From contig CAWCPQ010000001.1 of assembly GCA_963797535.1 (NCBI GenBank), forward strand, positions 2,294,001 to 2,358,000: a DNA stretch of 64,000 nt, given 5' to 3'. Below the pieces are notes generated by a model. It had not been told where the DNA came from. It saw nothing but the letters and a program-made list of their open reading frames with translations, and did not search any database. Made by a program: the position numbers and the translations under genes. Source of the DNA: JAWWOL01 sp963797535 (GTDB lineage: Bacteria; Actinomycetota; Actinomycetes; JAWWOL01). This document shows, one piece after another, positions 1-8,091 of the stretch; within the stretch, counting starts at the first letter, position 1, and each line of letters starts with the position of its first letter.

Positions 1-459
1 ACCGCCGCCAGCCTCACCCAGGCGTTCATGGCGCAGCCCATGGCCGGCGGCGCCGACGGATGGGCGCTGTGGGCCTGGCACCAGGAGTACGACGGCGCCT
101 TCTACTCGTTCCTCGACAAGGACGGCAGCAAGAACGCCCTCTGGCAGGCGATGGTGCGCACGTCGCGGACGGAGCTGGCCGGGCCGGTCCCGTCGGCAAG
201 GCCGCGACCGGCGCACACCTCAACGCGTCAGGGCAGCGTCGTCATCGGCGGTGGGCCGCGCAGTGCCGACCTGTCGCCGGGCTTCCGTTCCGGCCTGGGC
301 TTCCTGGTCATCATCTGCGTACTCGGGCTGGGGGTCCTGGCCAGGATCCGGCTGCGGCACCGGTCCGCCGCGCCGTTGCAGGAGACGGGGCGGCACCGGC
401 CCGATGACGTAGCCCAGCTACGACATATGAAGGAGTACGGCGCCCCTCCCCGCACCTAG
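1..459 (+). CDS. C-terminal part of a membrane-anchored surface protein (5' end outside window)
   Basis: The reading frame is open from base 1 and ends at the TAG at 457-459, so only the last 152 residues are visible. The first ~45 residues are rich in Trp, Asp and Tyr (GWALWAWHQEYDG), which resembles the end of a glycoside-hydrolase-type catalytic fold, but this is only a suggestion. A low-complexity linker follows, then one hydrophobic helix (LGFLVIICVLGLGVLA) and a short basic tail, giving a C-terminal membrane anchor. The next gene starts 32 bp downstream on the same strand and encodes a secreted beta-helix protein, so the three genes at the left edge may belong to one exopolysaccharide or surface cluster. 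Identity is unsure because the catalytic part is missing. Confidence 0.6.
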   Translation, partial: TAASLTQAFMAQPMAGGADGWALWAWHQEYDGAFYSFLDKDGSKNALWQAMVRTSRTELAGPVPSARPRPAHTSTRQGSVVIGGGPRSADLSPGFRSGLGFLVIICVLGLGVLARIRLRHRSAAPLQETGRHRPDDVAQLRHMKEYGAPPRT

Positions 460-490
460 CGTTCGGTCCAGGCCACTGCCGGGCGGCCGT

Positions 491-3163
491 GTGACCACGG
501 AGGTGCCGGTGCCCACTGCCGTTCGACCGGCTCGCCGCCGTGGCTTGGCGTTGGCCCTGGCCTGCTCTCTGCTCGCGGCGACGGTCTCGGCCGTCCAGGC
601 GGCCCACGCCTCGGTGCCGGTGCTCTACGTCGGCGGCTCGACCTGCTCCGACGCAGGGAGCGGCACGCAGACGTTGCCGTACTGCACGATCGGCGCGGCG
701 GCTGCGGTCGCGGTAGCCGGTCAGACCGTCCAGGTCGCCGCTGGCACCTACCCGGAGGACGTCAGGCCGGCCCGGTCAGGCACCGCAACCGCTCCGATCG
801 CCTTCACCGCCGTCCCATCGGGCGGCGCGGTCGTCAGTGGAGGGACCCACGCCTTCGACCTGAGCTCCCGCAGCTATGTCACGGTGACCGGCTTCGTCAG
901 CAGCGGTACCACGTCGAGCGGTCTGTACCTGCGGTCGGCGGACCACATCACGCTCCAGCAGGACATCGTCACGACTGCCGGGCTGCCCGCCGCTGGCTAC
1001 ACGGCGTACGGCATCTATCTGAGCGCGACCACCAACAGCCTCGTCCGCGGCAACGTGACCTACGGCAACAGCGCAGCCGGCGTCTACCTCACCGCCGGAT
1101 CGACAGGGAACACCGTCGACGGCAACGAGTCCTACGGCAATGCCAACGGCTATCAGCGCGCGGCCGCCGGCATCGACGTCAGGTCGCCCGGCAACGTCAT
1201 CACCCACAACCGGACGCACGGCAACGAGGACACCGGGATCCAGCTCTACCCCGGAGGCGACCACAACGTGGTCGCTGGCAACGTGTCGTACGACAACAAG
1301 GGCTTCACGACAACGATGGAGTCCAACTGCGACCGCCCGCTCAGCGGCGCTGCTGGCTGCATCACCGGCGACCATGGGATCGACAACTACGCGACCTACG
1401 GCAACGTCCTGACCGGGAACACCGTCTACGGCAACGTCTCTGCCGGCATCAACGTCGAGGGAGACGCCGCGACGTCGACGACCGCCGCGGTCGGTGCCAG
1501 TGACACGACGCTCCTTGTCAGCAGCACCAACGGTTTCCCCACGAGTGGCCCCTACACCGTGCAGGTCGACAAGGAGCAGATGAACGTCGTCGGCGGCCAG
1601 GGCACGACGACCTGGACTGTCGTGCGCGGCGTCAACGGGACGACCCCGGCCCCCCACGGCGTCGGCTGCAGTGGAACCGGCTGCTCACCCAAGAACCTCA
1701 ACGTCCTGACCTACTCCGGCGCCGCTCTGGCCAACAATGTCAGCGTCGACAACGCCATCAGCTGCCCGGACGGGCAGGGCGGCCTCCAGACACCGTGCAA
1801 CCGGACCAAGGGCGAGATCCGGGTCGACCAGTACTCGTGGGTGGGGACGACCGCGGACCGTGACCTGATGTGGACCGGCTCGACGTCCTACCCGTACGTC
1901 GCCACCTGGGGCAACACGGTCTACAAGACGGTGGCAGCGCTGGCAACGGCGAGTGGTCAGGAGGCGCACGCCACGCAGGCCGACCCGTTGTTCGTCAACG
2001 CCTCGCAGAACGACTTCCGGCTGTCCGCGGGCTCACCGGCGATCGACGCGGCGGACTCCGGCGCCGTCGGCGAGCCGATCACGGATGTGCTGGGGAACTC
2101 CAGGCTCGACGACCCGGCAACGGTCGACACCGGAACCGGACCCCGCAGCTACGACGACAGAGGGGCGTACGAGTTCCAGCCATCCGTGCGGCCTGCCGCC
2201 CCCACGCTGTCCGTCACGGCTGGTGACCGGCAGGCTCAGCTGACCTGGACCTCTGGCACTGCCACCGGTGCGGCCCCGGCAACCCAGTGGGACGTCTACC
2301 GCGGCGACCCCGGTGCCGAGGCGCTGCTGGTCTCGCTCGACGGGAGCAGGTCGGACTACCTCGACACCGGTCTCACCGACGGCGCGAGCTACACCTACTA
2401 CCTGGTCGCGACCAACCCCGCCGGGCAGTCACCGCCATCGGCGGAGGTCACCGTCGTGCCGGTCGGGCCCAGCCCGACGCCGACCACTCCCTCGCCAACG
2501 CCGACCACTCCGTCACCGACGCCGACCACTCCCTCGCCAACGCCGCCACCGCCGACGACCACTCCCCTGTCCCTCTACCTGACCGACACCAGCAGCGCCA
2601 CGCTGTCGGGAGCGAGGAAGCTGGTCTCCTCCGCACCCGCCTCCGAGACGTCGCACCAGACCGTCTTCGGCAACTCAACCGGCTGGGGCCCGGTGTTCGC
2701 GGGCGGCACTACCCAGACCTGGCCAGCCGCCGCGGCAGAGCCGGGAGTCAACACCCACGGCTTCCTGGCCGACGCCGTGCCGCTCACCGGCATGACGCTC
2801 CCGTCGGGCTCCTACGCACCCTCGGTCAAGGTCAAGGTCTCCACCGCCGGCGTCACCGCAACCTTCTCCCTCAGGGTGTGGCTGCGGCACAGCAACGGCA
2901 CGTTCTCCTTGCTGGCGAAGTACGTCTCCGGAACGCGGACGCTCACCACCACTGCTCAGGTCATCACGGCCTGGACTGAAGCAGTGCAGCAGCCGGCGAC
3001 ACCGACCTCGTCGGGCGACCTGATCTTCGTCGACGTCGTCGCGAACATCCTGTCCAACACGGCCGGCTCCGCCACCAACCCCTTCACGTTCTACCTCAAC
3101 GGTGGGAGCGCCGAGAGCATCACGACGCCGGGCCTGACGTCGACCGGAGGGCAGTCGCCATGA
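491..3163 (+). CDS. Secreted right-handed parallel beta-helix protein with fibronectin III domain
   Basis: An 890-residue exported protein. A basic N-region (RPARRRG) and a hydrophobic core ending near AHA form a signal peptide. Residues ~70-330 carry many short repeats of the NxVxGNxxYGN type, typical of parallel beta-helix (PbH1) proteins, many of which bind or cleave polysaccharides. Residues ~566-658 read as a fibronectin type III domain, followed by a PTTPSPT linker (21-bp repeats) and a C-terminal ~195-residue beta-rich domain. No lyase catalytic residues can be assigned. The GTG at 491 is the longest start, but a GTG at 509 sits 5 nt after a strong CGGAGG and is probably the real one; the signal peptide is kept either way. 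The stop overlaps the next gene (ATGA). Confidence 0.85.
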   Translation: MTTEVPVPTAVRPARRRGLALALACSLLAATVSAVQAAHASVPVLYVGGSTCSDAGSGTQTLPYCTIGAAAAVAVAGQTVQVAAGTYPEDVRPARSGTATAPIAFTAVPSGGAVVSGGTHAFDLSSRSYVTVTGFVSSGTTSSGLYLRSADHITLQQDIVTTAGLPAAGYTAYGIYLSATTNSLVRGNVTYGNSAAGVYLTAGSTGNTVDGNESYGNANGYQRAAAGIDVRSPGNVITHNRTHGNEDTGIQLYPGGDHNVVAGNVSYDNKGFTTTMESNCDRPLSGAAGCITGDHGIDNYATYGNVLTGNTVYGNVSAGINVEGDAATSTTAAVGASDTTLLVSSTNGFPTSGPYTVQVDKEQMNVVGGQGTTTWTVVRGVNGTTPAPHGVGCSGTGCSPKNLNVLTYSGAALANNVSVDNAISCPDGQGGLQTPCNRTKGEIRVDQYSWVGTTADRDLMWTGSTSYPYVATWGNTVYKTVAALATASGQEAHATQADPLFVNASQNDFRLSAGSPAIDAADSGAVGEPITDVLGNSRLDDPATVDTGTGPRSYDDRGAYEFQPSVRPAAPTLSVTAGDRQAQLTWTSGTATGAAPATQWDVYRGDPGAEALLVSLDGSRSDYLDTGLTDGASYTYYLVATNPAGQSPPSAEVTVVPVGPSPTPTTPSPTPTTPSPTPTTPSPTPPPPTTTPLSLYLTDTSSATLSGARKLVSSAPASETSHQTVFGNSTGWGPVFAGGTTQTWPAAAAEPGVNTHGFLADAVPLTGMTLPSGSYAPSVKVKVSTAGVTATFSLRVWLRHSNGTFSLLAKYVSGTRTLTTTAQVITAWTEAVQQPATPTSSGDLIFVDVVANILSNTAGSATNPFTFYLNGGSAESITTPGLTSTGGQSP

Positions 3164-4014
3164 CCGCAGGCCGTCACCAGCACCCCGTGACCCGGGTCGC
3201 CGCCGCTGCCGTACTGGGCGCTGTGCTCACCGGCTGCGCGCAGGCGGCCGCAGCGCCGGCGGCCGGGAGGGCCCCTGACCCGACCGTCGGCCTCGCCTGC
3301 CAGCAGTCGCGGGCGATGGTAGAGCAGATCCGCGCGACCCTCAGCCGGCTCGACGCCGGGACCGCGGGATGGGCCAGGGCTTCGGGCCAGCTCAAGGGCG
3401 AGTCAGCCGCCCTCAGCAGCCTCGCCCGGTCGACCTCCGACGAGACCGCACCGGAGGCGATCCAGGACGTCGCGGACGCCGTGGCCGCGTACACCGTCTC
3501 GAACCCCGACGGCAGCACCCGCACGTCGGACCTGCGGGCGGCGGTCCAGGGCGCAGTCCTGGGGTTCGCCACCGTGTGCCCGATCACCGACGGCGGCTTC
3601 GAGTCGGGCACGTCGGGGTGGACGGCCACCGGCGCGCTGCTGACCCGCACGCCAGCAGCCCACCGCGGTTCGTGGGCTGCGCTGCTGACCAACCCGGGCA
3701 CCGCTGCAAGCCAGCCCACCCTGACCTTCTCGCCCCCGGCACCCACCCGCAACAAGGCGGTCTACGACGTGGGGCTGTGGGCCAGGAGCGACACAGCGCA
3801 CCTGACCTTGCGGCTCACGCTCACCGAGAAGCGAGGCAGCGCTGTGGTGAGCTCCGCCACCTCCTCGATCGGCCTCGGCAGCGGCTGGAAGCAGGTCTCG
3901 GCGCGCTACCGGGTTCTCTCGCCGGGCTCGTCGCTGACCGTGTCGGTGTCGGTGGACTCGCTGCCCACCAAGGCGTCGTTCGCCATCGACGACGCGTGGG
4001 TGCTGCACCGCTGA
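3160..4014 (+). CDS. Lipoprotein with C-terminal carbohydrate-binding-like domain
   Basis: A 284-residue lipoprotein. The N-terminus has a hydrophobic stretch ending in a lipobox (VLTGC, Cys26), so it is predicted to be lipid-anchored on the outer face of the membrane. Residues ~45-130 look helical. From ~145 the pattern DGGFESGTSGWTATG followed by beta strands resembles CBM4/9-type carbohydrate-binding modules, which usually begin with a GxFExGxxGW motif. The ATG overlaps the beta-helix gene stop by 4 nt, so the two are translationally coupled and probably act together at the cell surface. It ends 4 bp before the converging tsaE. The exact ligand cannot be inferred. Confidence 0.75.
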   Translation: MTAGRHQHPVTRVAAAAVLGAVLTGCAQAAAAPAAGRAPDPTVGLACQQSRAMVEQIRATLSRLDAGTAGWARASGQLKGESAALSSLARSTSDETAPEAIQDVADAVAAYTVSNPDGSTRTSDLRAAVQGAVLGFATVCPITDGGFESGTSGWTATGALLTRTPAAHRGSWAALLTNPGTAASQPTLTFSPPAPTRNKAVYDVGLWARSDTAHLTLRLTLTEKRGSAVVSSATSSIGLGSGWKQVSARYRVLSPGSSLTVSVSVDSLPTKASFAIDDAWVLHR

Positions 4015-4018
4015 CGGC

Positions 4019-4504
4019 TCACGAGGGCACCGGCAGCCCTGCCCAGCGCCTGCCGATGGCGGTGACCCTGACGGTGCGGGTGTCGTCGGCCTCGGCGTCC
4101 TGCTCGTCGATGCCTTGCGGCCGCTCGATACGGACCTCGAGCCGGTCCTCCGCCAGGCTCTCGACCAGGCCCTCACCCCATTCGACGACGGTGACCGACT
4201 CGGCCAGCACTGCGTCCAGGTCGAGGTCGTCCACCTCGTCGACGCCGCCGAGCCGGTAGGCGTCGACGTGCACCATCGGGAGCCGGCCACCGCGGTAGAC
4301 CCTGGCGATCACGAACGTCGGCGACACGACCGGCCCGCTGACCCCGAGCCCGGCGCCGATCCCCTGCGCCAACGTCGTCTTGCCAGCGCCGAGCGGTCCG
4401 GTGAGCAGGACCAAGTCGCCCGGCTGGAGCGACTCGGCAAGTCGAGAGCCCCACTCCTGCATGGCTTCTGCGTCTCCGACCTCGAAACCGGCTGCCTGGG
4501 TCAT
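4019..4504 (-). CDS. tsaE: tRNA threonylcarbamoyladenosine biosynthesis ATPase TsaE
   Basis: A 161-residue P-loop ATPase that works with TsaB and TsaD to form t6A37 on ANN-decoding tRNAs. It shows the Walker A motif GPLGAGKTTLAQG, the family SPTFVI motif, HVDAYRL and VEWGEG, all in family order, and normal length. The ATG at 4504 overlaps the stop of the glycosylase gene (ATGA), so it is the last gene of a tightly coupled operon. In many actinobacteria tsaB-rimI-tsaD follow directly. Here the operon ends and converges with a plus-strand lipoprotein gene, so the partner genes lie elsewhere. Confidence 0.95.
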   Translation of the reverse strand: MTQAAGFEVGDAEAMQEWGSRLAESLQPGDLVLLTGPLGAGKTTLAQGIGAGLGVSGPVVSPTFVIARVYRGGRLPMVHVDAYRLGGVDEVDDLDLDAVLAESVTVVEWGEGLVESLAEDRLEVRIERPQGIDEQDAEADDTRTVRVTAIGRRWAGLPVPS

Positions 4505-5088
4505 GCCCCGGCCCCGCGCAGCTCGGCCAGCCTCTTCGCGGCGTAGGACAGGTCCTCGGCAAGGGCCGCCCGCGGCACCCCGTGCGGGCCGAACCGGATC
4601 GCGGCCGACGGGTGATAGGTCGCGATCACGGTACGGCCGTCGACGACGTGGTCCCGGCCCCGCAGCTGGGTCAGCCGCGCCGCGTTGCCGAGCACGGCCC
4701 TGGCGGCCGTTGCGCCGAGCGTCACGAGCAGGAGCGGGTCCGTCAACGCGAGCTGGCGGTCGAGCCATCCGCGACAGCTGGCCATCTCGGCCCTGGCCGG
4801 CTGGCGATTGCCGGGCGGGCGGCACTTGAGCACGTTGACCACTCCCACCGACTCCCTGGGCAGCCCTGCCGCCTCCAGCAGCTCGTCCAGCAGCTTGCCG
4901 GAGCGCCCGACGAACGGCAGCCCGCTCGCGTCCTCGTCGGCTCCCGGTGCCTCGCCGAGCAGCAGCAGCCCCCGCGGCTCCGGCGGCCGTTGCCCGAAGA
5001 CGACGTGCTGACGGGTCGCGGCCAGCTCGGCGCACGCCACGCAGCCTGCGGCAGCCGTGGCCAGGTCGTCCCAGGCCTGCACCGTCAC
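4501..5088 (-). CDS. Uracil-DNA glycosylase, iron-sulfur family (family 4/5 type)
   Basis: A 195-residue DNA repair enzyme that removes uracil from DNA. Motif A is GEAPGADED followed by GLPFVGRSG, and the second active-site motif is TYHPSAAIR. Four Cys in the spacing of [4Fe-4S] UDGs are visible: CVAC near the N-terminus, LKCRPPGNRQP and ASCRGW. The GTG start at 5088 overlaps the alr stop (GTGA). A longer reading frame continues upstream inside alr but shows no family residues. Lying between alr and tsaE with 4-nt overlaps on both sides, it is co-translated with cell-wall and tRNA-modification genes, an unusual place for a repair enzyme. Confidence 0.93.
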   Translation of the reverse strand: MTVQAWDDLATAAAGCVACAELAATRQHVVFGQRPPEPRGLLLLGEAPGADEDASGLPFVGRSGKLLDELLEAAGLPRESVGVVNVLKCRPPGNRQPARAEMASCRGWLDRQLALTDPLLLVTLGATAARAVLGNAARLTQLRGRDHVVDGRTVIATYHPSAAIRFGPHGVPRAALAEDLSYAAKRLAELRGAGA

Positions 5089-6221
5089 CGGCCGCCGCCG
5101 ACGTAGACCCTGGGCGTCCGAGCCCCGATCCGGGTCACGATCTCCCAGGAGATCGTGCCGGTCGCGTCGGCCCACTCCTGGGCTGTGGGTTCGCCGTGGC
5201 TGCCGGGACCGAACAGCAGCACCTCGTCGCCGGCGCGGACGTCGTCGTCACCCACGTCGACGACGAGCTGGTCCATGCAGACGTTGCCGCTGATCCGCCG
5301 GCGCCGGCCGCCGATCAGCAGCTCGGCGACGTTGCTGGCGTTGCGCGGCACCCCGTCCGCATAACCGAGCGGCAGCAAGGCCAGGGTCGTCTCAGCGGCG
5401 GTGTGATAGCTGTGGCTGTACGAGACTCCCGTACCAGCAGGCACTCTCTTGGTCAGAGCAACACCGGCGGCGAGCGTCATCGCCGGGGTCAGCCCGTAGC
5501 GGGCAGGGTCGCCCACCTGAGGAACCGGGCTCAGACCGTAGACCGACAGCCCCGGCCGAACCAGGTCGAAGTGCGCCTGCGGCAGGGTCAGCGTCGCAGC
5601 GGAGTTGGCGATGTGGCGCAGCTCCGGGTCGACACCGTGAGCCTCGGCAAGGGCGAGCGCCTCCCGGAAGACGTCGAGCTGGGCCGCGATGGTCGGGTGC
5701 TCGGGTGAGTCGGCATAGGCGAAGTGCGACCAGACCCCCGCCACGACGACCACGTTCTCGGCCTGGGCCTTGGCCGCCCGGTCGACGAGATCCGGCCAGT
5801 CGGCGGGCGTTGCGCCGGCCCTCGACAGGCCAGTGTCGATCTTGAGATGAACCCTGGCAGTGACTCCGGCGAGCCTGGCCTGGGCCACGACGTGATCGAA
5901 CATCGCCACGTCGGACACCGAGAGATCGACCTTGGTACGCAAGGCTTCCTGCAGATCCTCACCCGGCGTCAGCAACCACGCGAGCATGGGTTGCGCGACG
6001 CCGGCCGCCCTCAGCTCGGCAGCCTCGCTCGGGTAGGCGAGTCCGAGCCAGGAGGCACCGCCGGCAATGGCGGCACGTGCCGACTCGAGCGCTCCGTGGC
6101 CGTAGGCATCTGCCTTGACGACGGCCATGACCGCTGCGGTGGGAGCGTGGGCAGCGAGAGCCGCGACGTTGGCCCGGATCGCGTCGACGTCGATACGCGC
6201 CTCAGCGCGGAGAACACTCAT
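5085..6221 (-). CDS. alr: Alanine racemase
   Basis: A 378-residue PLP enzyme that interconverts L- and D-alanine for peptidoglycan. The PLP lysine is Lys36 in VVKADAYGHG. The C-terminal domain carries the catalytic Tyr region (TGVSYSHSY) and the conserved NVCMDQ motif. Length and domain order (TIM barrel then beta domain) are normal. The start was placed at the ATG at 6221, which overlaps the nnr stop by 4 nt (ATGA); upstream in-frame sequence lies inside nnr and is not homologous. The stop overlaps the glycosylase start (GTGA). Confidence 0.97.
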   Translation of the reverse strand: MSVLRAEARIDVDAIRANVAALAAHAPTAAVMAVVKADAYGHGALESARAAIAGGASWLGLAYPSEAAELRAAGVAQPMLAWLLTPGEDLQEALRTKVDLSVSDVAMFDHVVAQARLAGVTARVHLKIDTGLSRAGATPADWPDLVDRAAKAQAENVVVVAGVWSHFAYADSPEHPTIAAQLDVFREALALAEAHGVDPELRHIANSAATLTLPQAHFDLVRPGLSVYGLSPVPQVGDPARYGLTPAMTLAAGVALTKRVPAGTGVSYSHSYHTAAETTLALLPLGYADGVPRNASNVAELLIGGRRRRISGNVCMDQLVVDVGDDDVRAGDEVLLFGPGSHGEPTAQEWADATGTISWEIVTRIGARTPRVYVGGGR

Positions 6222-7732
6222 GCCAGCACTCCTCGGATGGCCCGCTCGACGTCCGGCCAGACATCGAGCAAGTCGGCGGCTGCCACCGGCGCGCCTCGGC
6301 TGGGGTCGGTGCCGTCCCGGCCCTCGCTGGCGAAACGACCAGCGACGCCGTGCAGGAAGGCGCCCACCCTGGCCGCGTCGAACGGCGAAAGTCCTTGCGC
6401 CATCAGCGATCCGCAAACACCGGAGAGTACGTCGCCACTGCCAGCGGTGCCCAGCCACGGTGTCGCGGTCGTGTTCACCGAGGTGCGCCCGTCGACGTCG
6501 GCCACCACGGTTGTCGACCCCTTGAGCAGAACGGTGACCCCGAGCTCGGCGGCCGCCCGGCGAGCCCACGTCAGCCGATGGGCTTCCACGTCGTCGCGCT
6601 CGCAGCCCATCAGCTTGGCGAACTCTCCGGCGTGCGGCGTCAGCAGCGTACCGGGCGTGCGGGCCAGCCAGTCGCGGTGGCCGGAAACCACCGTGATGGC
6701 ATCGGCGTCGACGAGCACAGGGACGTCCGTGGACAGGATCGTCTCGACCACGTAGGGCGATCCGTTGCCGGTGCCCAGGCCCGAACCAACAGCCCACGCC
6801 TGGACCCGACCGGCCTTGAGAATGTCTGCTGCATCGGCGATCTGGCCCACGGGGTTGGGCCGGACATCGCTGACCACGACCTCCGGCCAGCGGGCCCGCA
6901 CCTGGTTGGCCGCGTGGGGAACGCCGACGAAGCGGACCATGCCGGCGCCTGCACGCAACGCCCCGCCGGTGGAGAGTACGGCCGCGCCGGTGTACTGCTG
7001 GCTACCGGTGACGATGCCGACGACCCCGCGGACGTACTTGTTGCTCTCACCCGTCGGCGCCGGCAGCAGGCGCGCGACATCGGCGGCGTCGAGCGCCGTC
7101 AGCGCCGGCTCGTCGGGCAGGACCGGATCGAGGCCGATGTCGAAAAGCTCGACCAGTCCGGCAAACTCGGCCCCTGGCGAGATCAGCAAGCCCGGCTTGA
7201 GTGCACCGAACGTCACTGTCACGTCGGCTCGTACCGCGTCACCCGCAACTTCGCCGGTGTCGGCGTCCACACCGCTGGGCAGATCGACGGCAACCACAAC
7301 GGCCGAGACGTCGCGCAACCGGCGGGCGAGCCCCGCCATCGGTTCGCGCAGCGCGCCGCGGCCTCCGATGCCGACCAGCCCATCGACCACCAGATCGGCT
7401 GCCAGCAAAGCACTTTCGGCATCGTCGCTAACCCGGCCGCCCGCGGATCGAAGCGCAGCCAGTCCGGCCTCATGGGGCGACGAGCCGGCGATCACGGCCG
7501 CGACAGCTGCGCCTCGCCGGGCAAGCAGCGCGCCGGCGAACAGCGCGTCACCGCCGTTGTTGCCCGACCCGACGAGCAGCACGACCCGGGCTCCGTACAC
7601 CCGACCGAGCAGCTCGCCGCACCGACGGGCCAAGCCGAAAGCAGCCTGCGCCATCAGCGCCCCCTCGGGCAGCTTGGCCATCAGCTGCTGCTCGGCAGCC
7701 TGCACTTCTGCAACAGCGAACAGGCTTCTCAT
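6218..7732 (-). CDS. nnr: Bifunctional NAD(P)H-hydrate epimerase / ADP-dependent NAD(P)H-hydrate dehydratase
   Basis: A 504-residue two-domain enzyme that repairs hydrated NADH and NADPH. Residues ~1-215 are the epimerase (YjeF-N) domain with GSGNNGGDALFAG and the DLPSGVDADTGE segment. Residues ~225-500 are the ribokinase-like dehydratase with TPHAGEFAKLMG, LLKGSTTVV and the catalytic-loop motif GSGDVLSGV. The ATG at 7732 overlaps the acpS stop (ATGA), and its own stop overlaps alr the same way. acpS-nnr-alr is a conserved actinobacterial arrangement. Confidence 0.96.
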   Translation of the reverse strand: MRSLFAVAEVQAAEQQLMAKLPEGALMAQAAFGLARRCGELLGRVYGARVVLLVGSGNNGGDALFAGALLARRGAAVAAVIAGSSPHEAGLAALRSAGGRVSDDAESALLAADLVVDGLVGIGGRGALREPMAGLARRLRDVSAVVVAVDLPSGVDADTGEVAGDAVRADVTVTFGALKPGLLISPGAEFAGLVELFDIGLDPVLPDEPALTALDAADVARLLPAPTGESNKYVRGVVGIVTGSQQYTGAAVLSTGGALRAGAGMVRFVGVPHAANQVRARWPEVVVSDVRPNPVGQIADAADILKAGRVQAWAVGSGLGTGNGSPYVVETILSTDVPVLVDADAITVVSGHRDWLARTPGTLLTPHAGEFAKLMGCERDDVEAHRLTWARRAAAELGVTVLLKGSTTVVADVDGRTSVNTTATPWLGTAGSGDVLSGVCGSLMAQGLSPFDAARVGAFLHGVAGRFASEGRDGTDPSRGAPVAAADLLDVWPDVERAIRGVLA

Positions 7733-8082
7733 GACTCCGCAACCACCATGGCGACAGCAATCCCGCCATCATGGCTCAGCGACAGGTGCCAGTGCCGGAC
7801 TCCCAGCGAGTCCGCGACCGCGGCGACCGCGCCGTTGACCGACAGCGAGGGCCGGCCGACGTCGTCGCTGTTGACCTCGACGTCCTGCCAGTTCAAGCCC
7901 TTGGGCGCGCCGATCGCCTTGGCAACGGCCTCCTTTGCCGCAAAGCGCACGGCCAAGCTCTCGGCACTGCGTCCGCGCTCCGCCACGGTGAACAGCCGCT
8001 CGGTCAGCCCCGGCGTGCGGGACAGCGACTCGGTGAACCTCTCGACCAGGACAGCGTCCACGCCGATACCGACGATCGTCAC
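7729..8082 (-). CDS. acpS: Holo-[acyl-carrier-protein] synthase
   Basis: A 117-residue enzyme that transfers 4'-phosphopantetheine from CoA to acyl carrier proteins. The metal-binding Asp is in GIGVDAV at the N-terminus, the catalytic Glu in RFAAKEAVAKA, and the family C-terminal strand HLSLSHDGGIAVA is present. The start is GTG at 8082, with GGGAG about 7 nt upstream. It lies 9 nt after the glmS stop, so it is the second gene of the glmS operon. Confidence 0.95.
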   Translation of the reverse strand: MTIVGIGVDAVLVERFTESLSRTPGLTERLFTVAERGRSAESLAVRFAAKEAVAKAIGAPKGLNWQDVEVNSDDVGRPSLSVNGAVAAVADSLGVRHWHLSLSHDGGIAVAMVVAES

Positions 8083-8091
8083 GAGAGCTCC

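Noticed and set aside
4019..5035. Fusion of tsaE with an upstream 175-residue extension
   Set aside because: The extension is an Arg/Ala-rich out-of-frame reading of the glycosylase gene; tsaE has a proper ATGA-coupled start.
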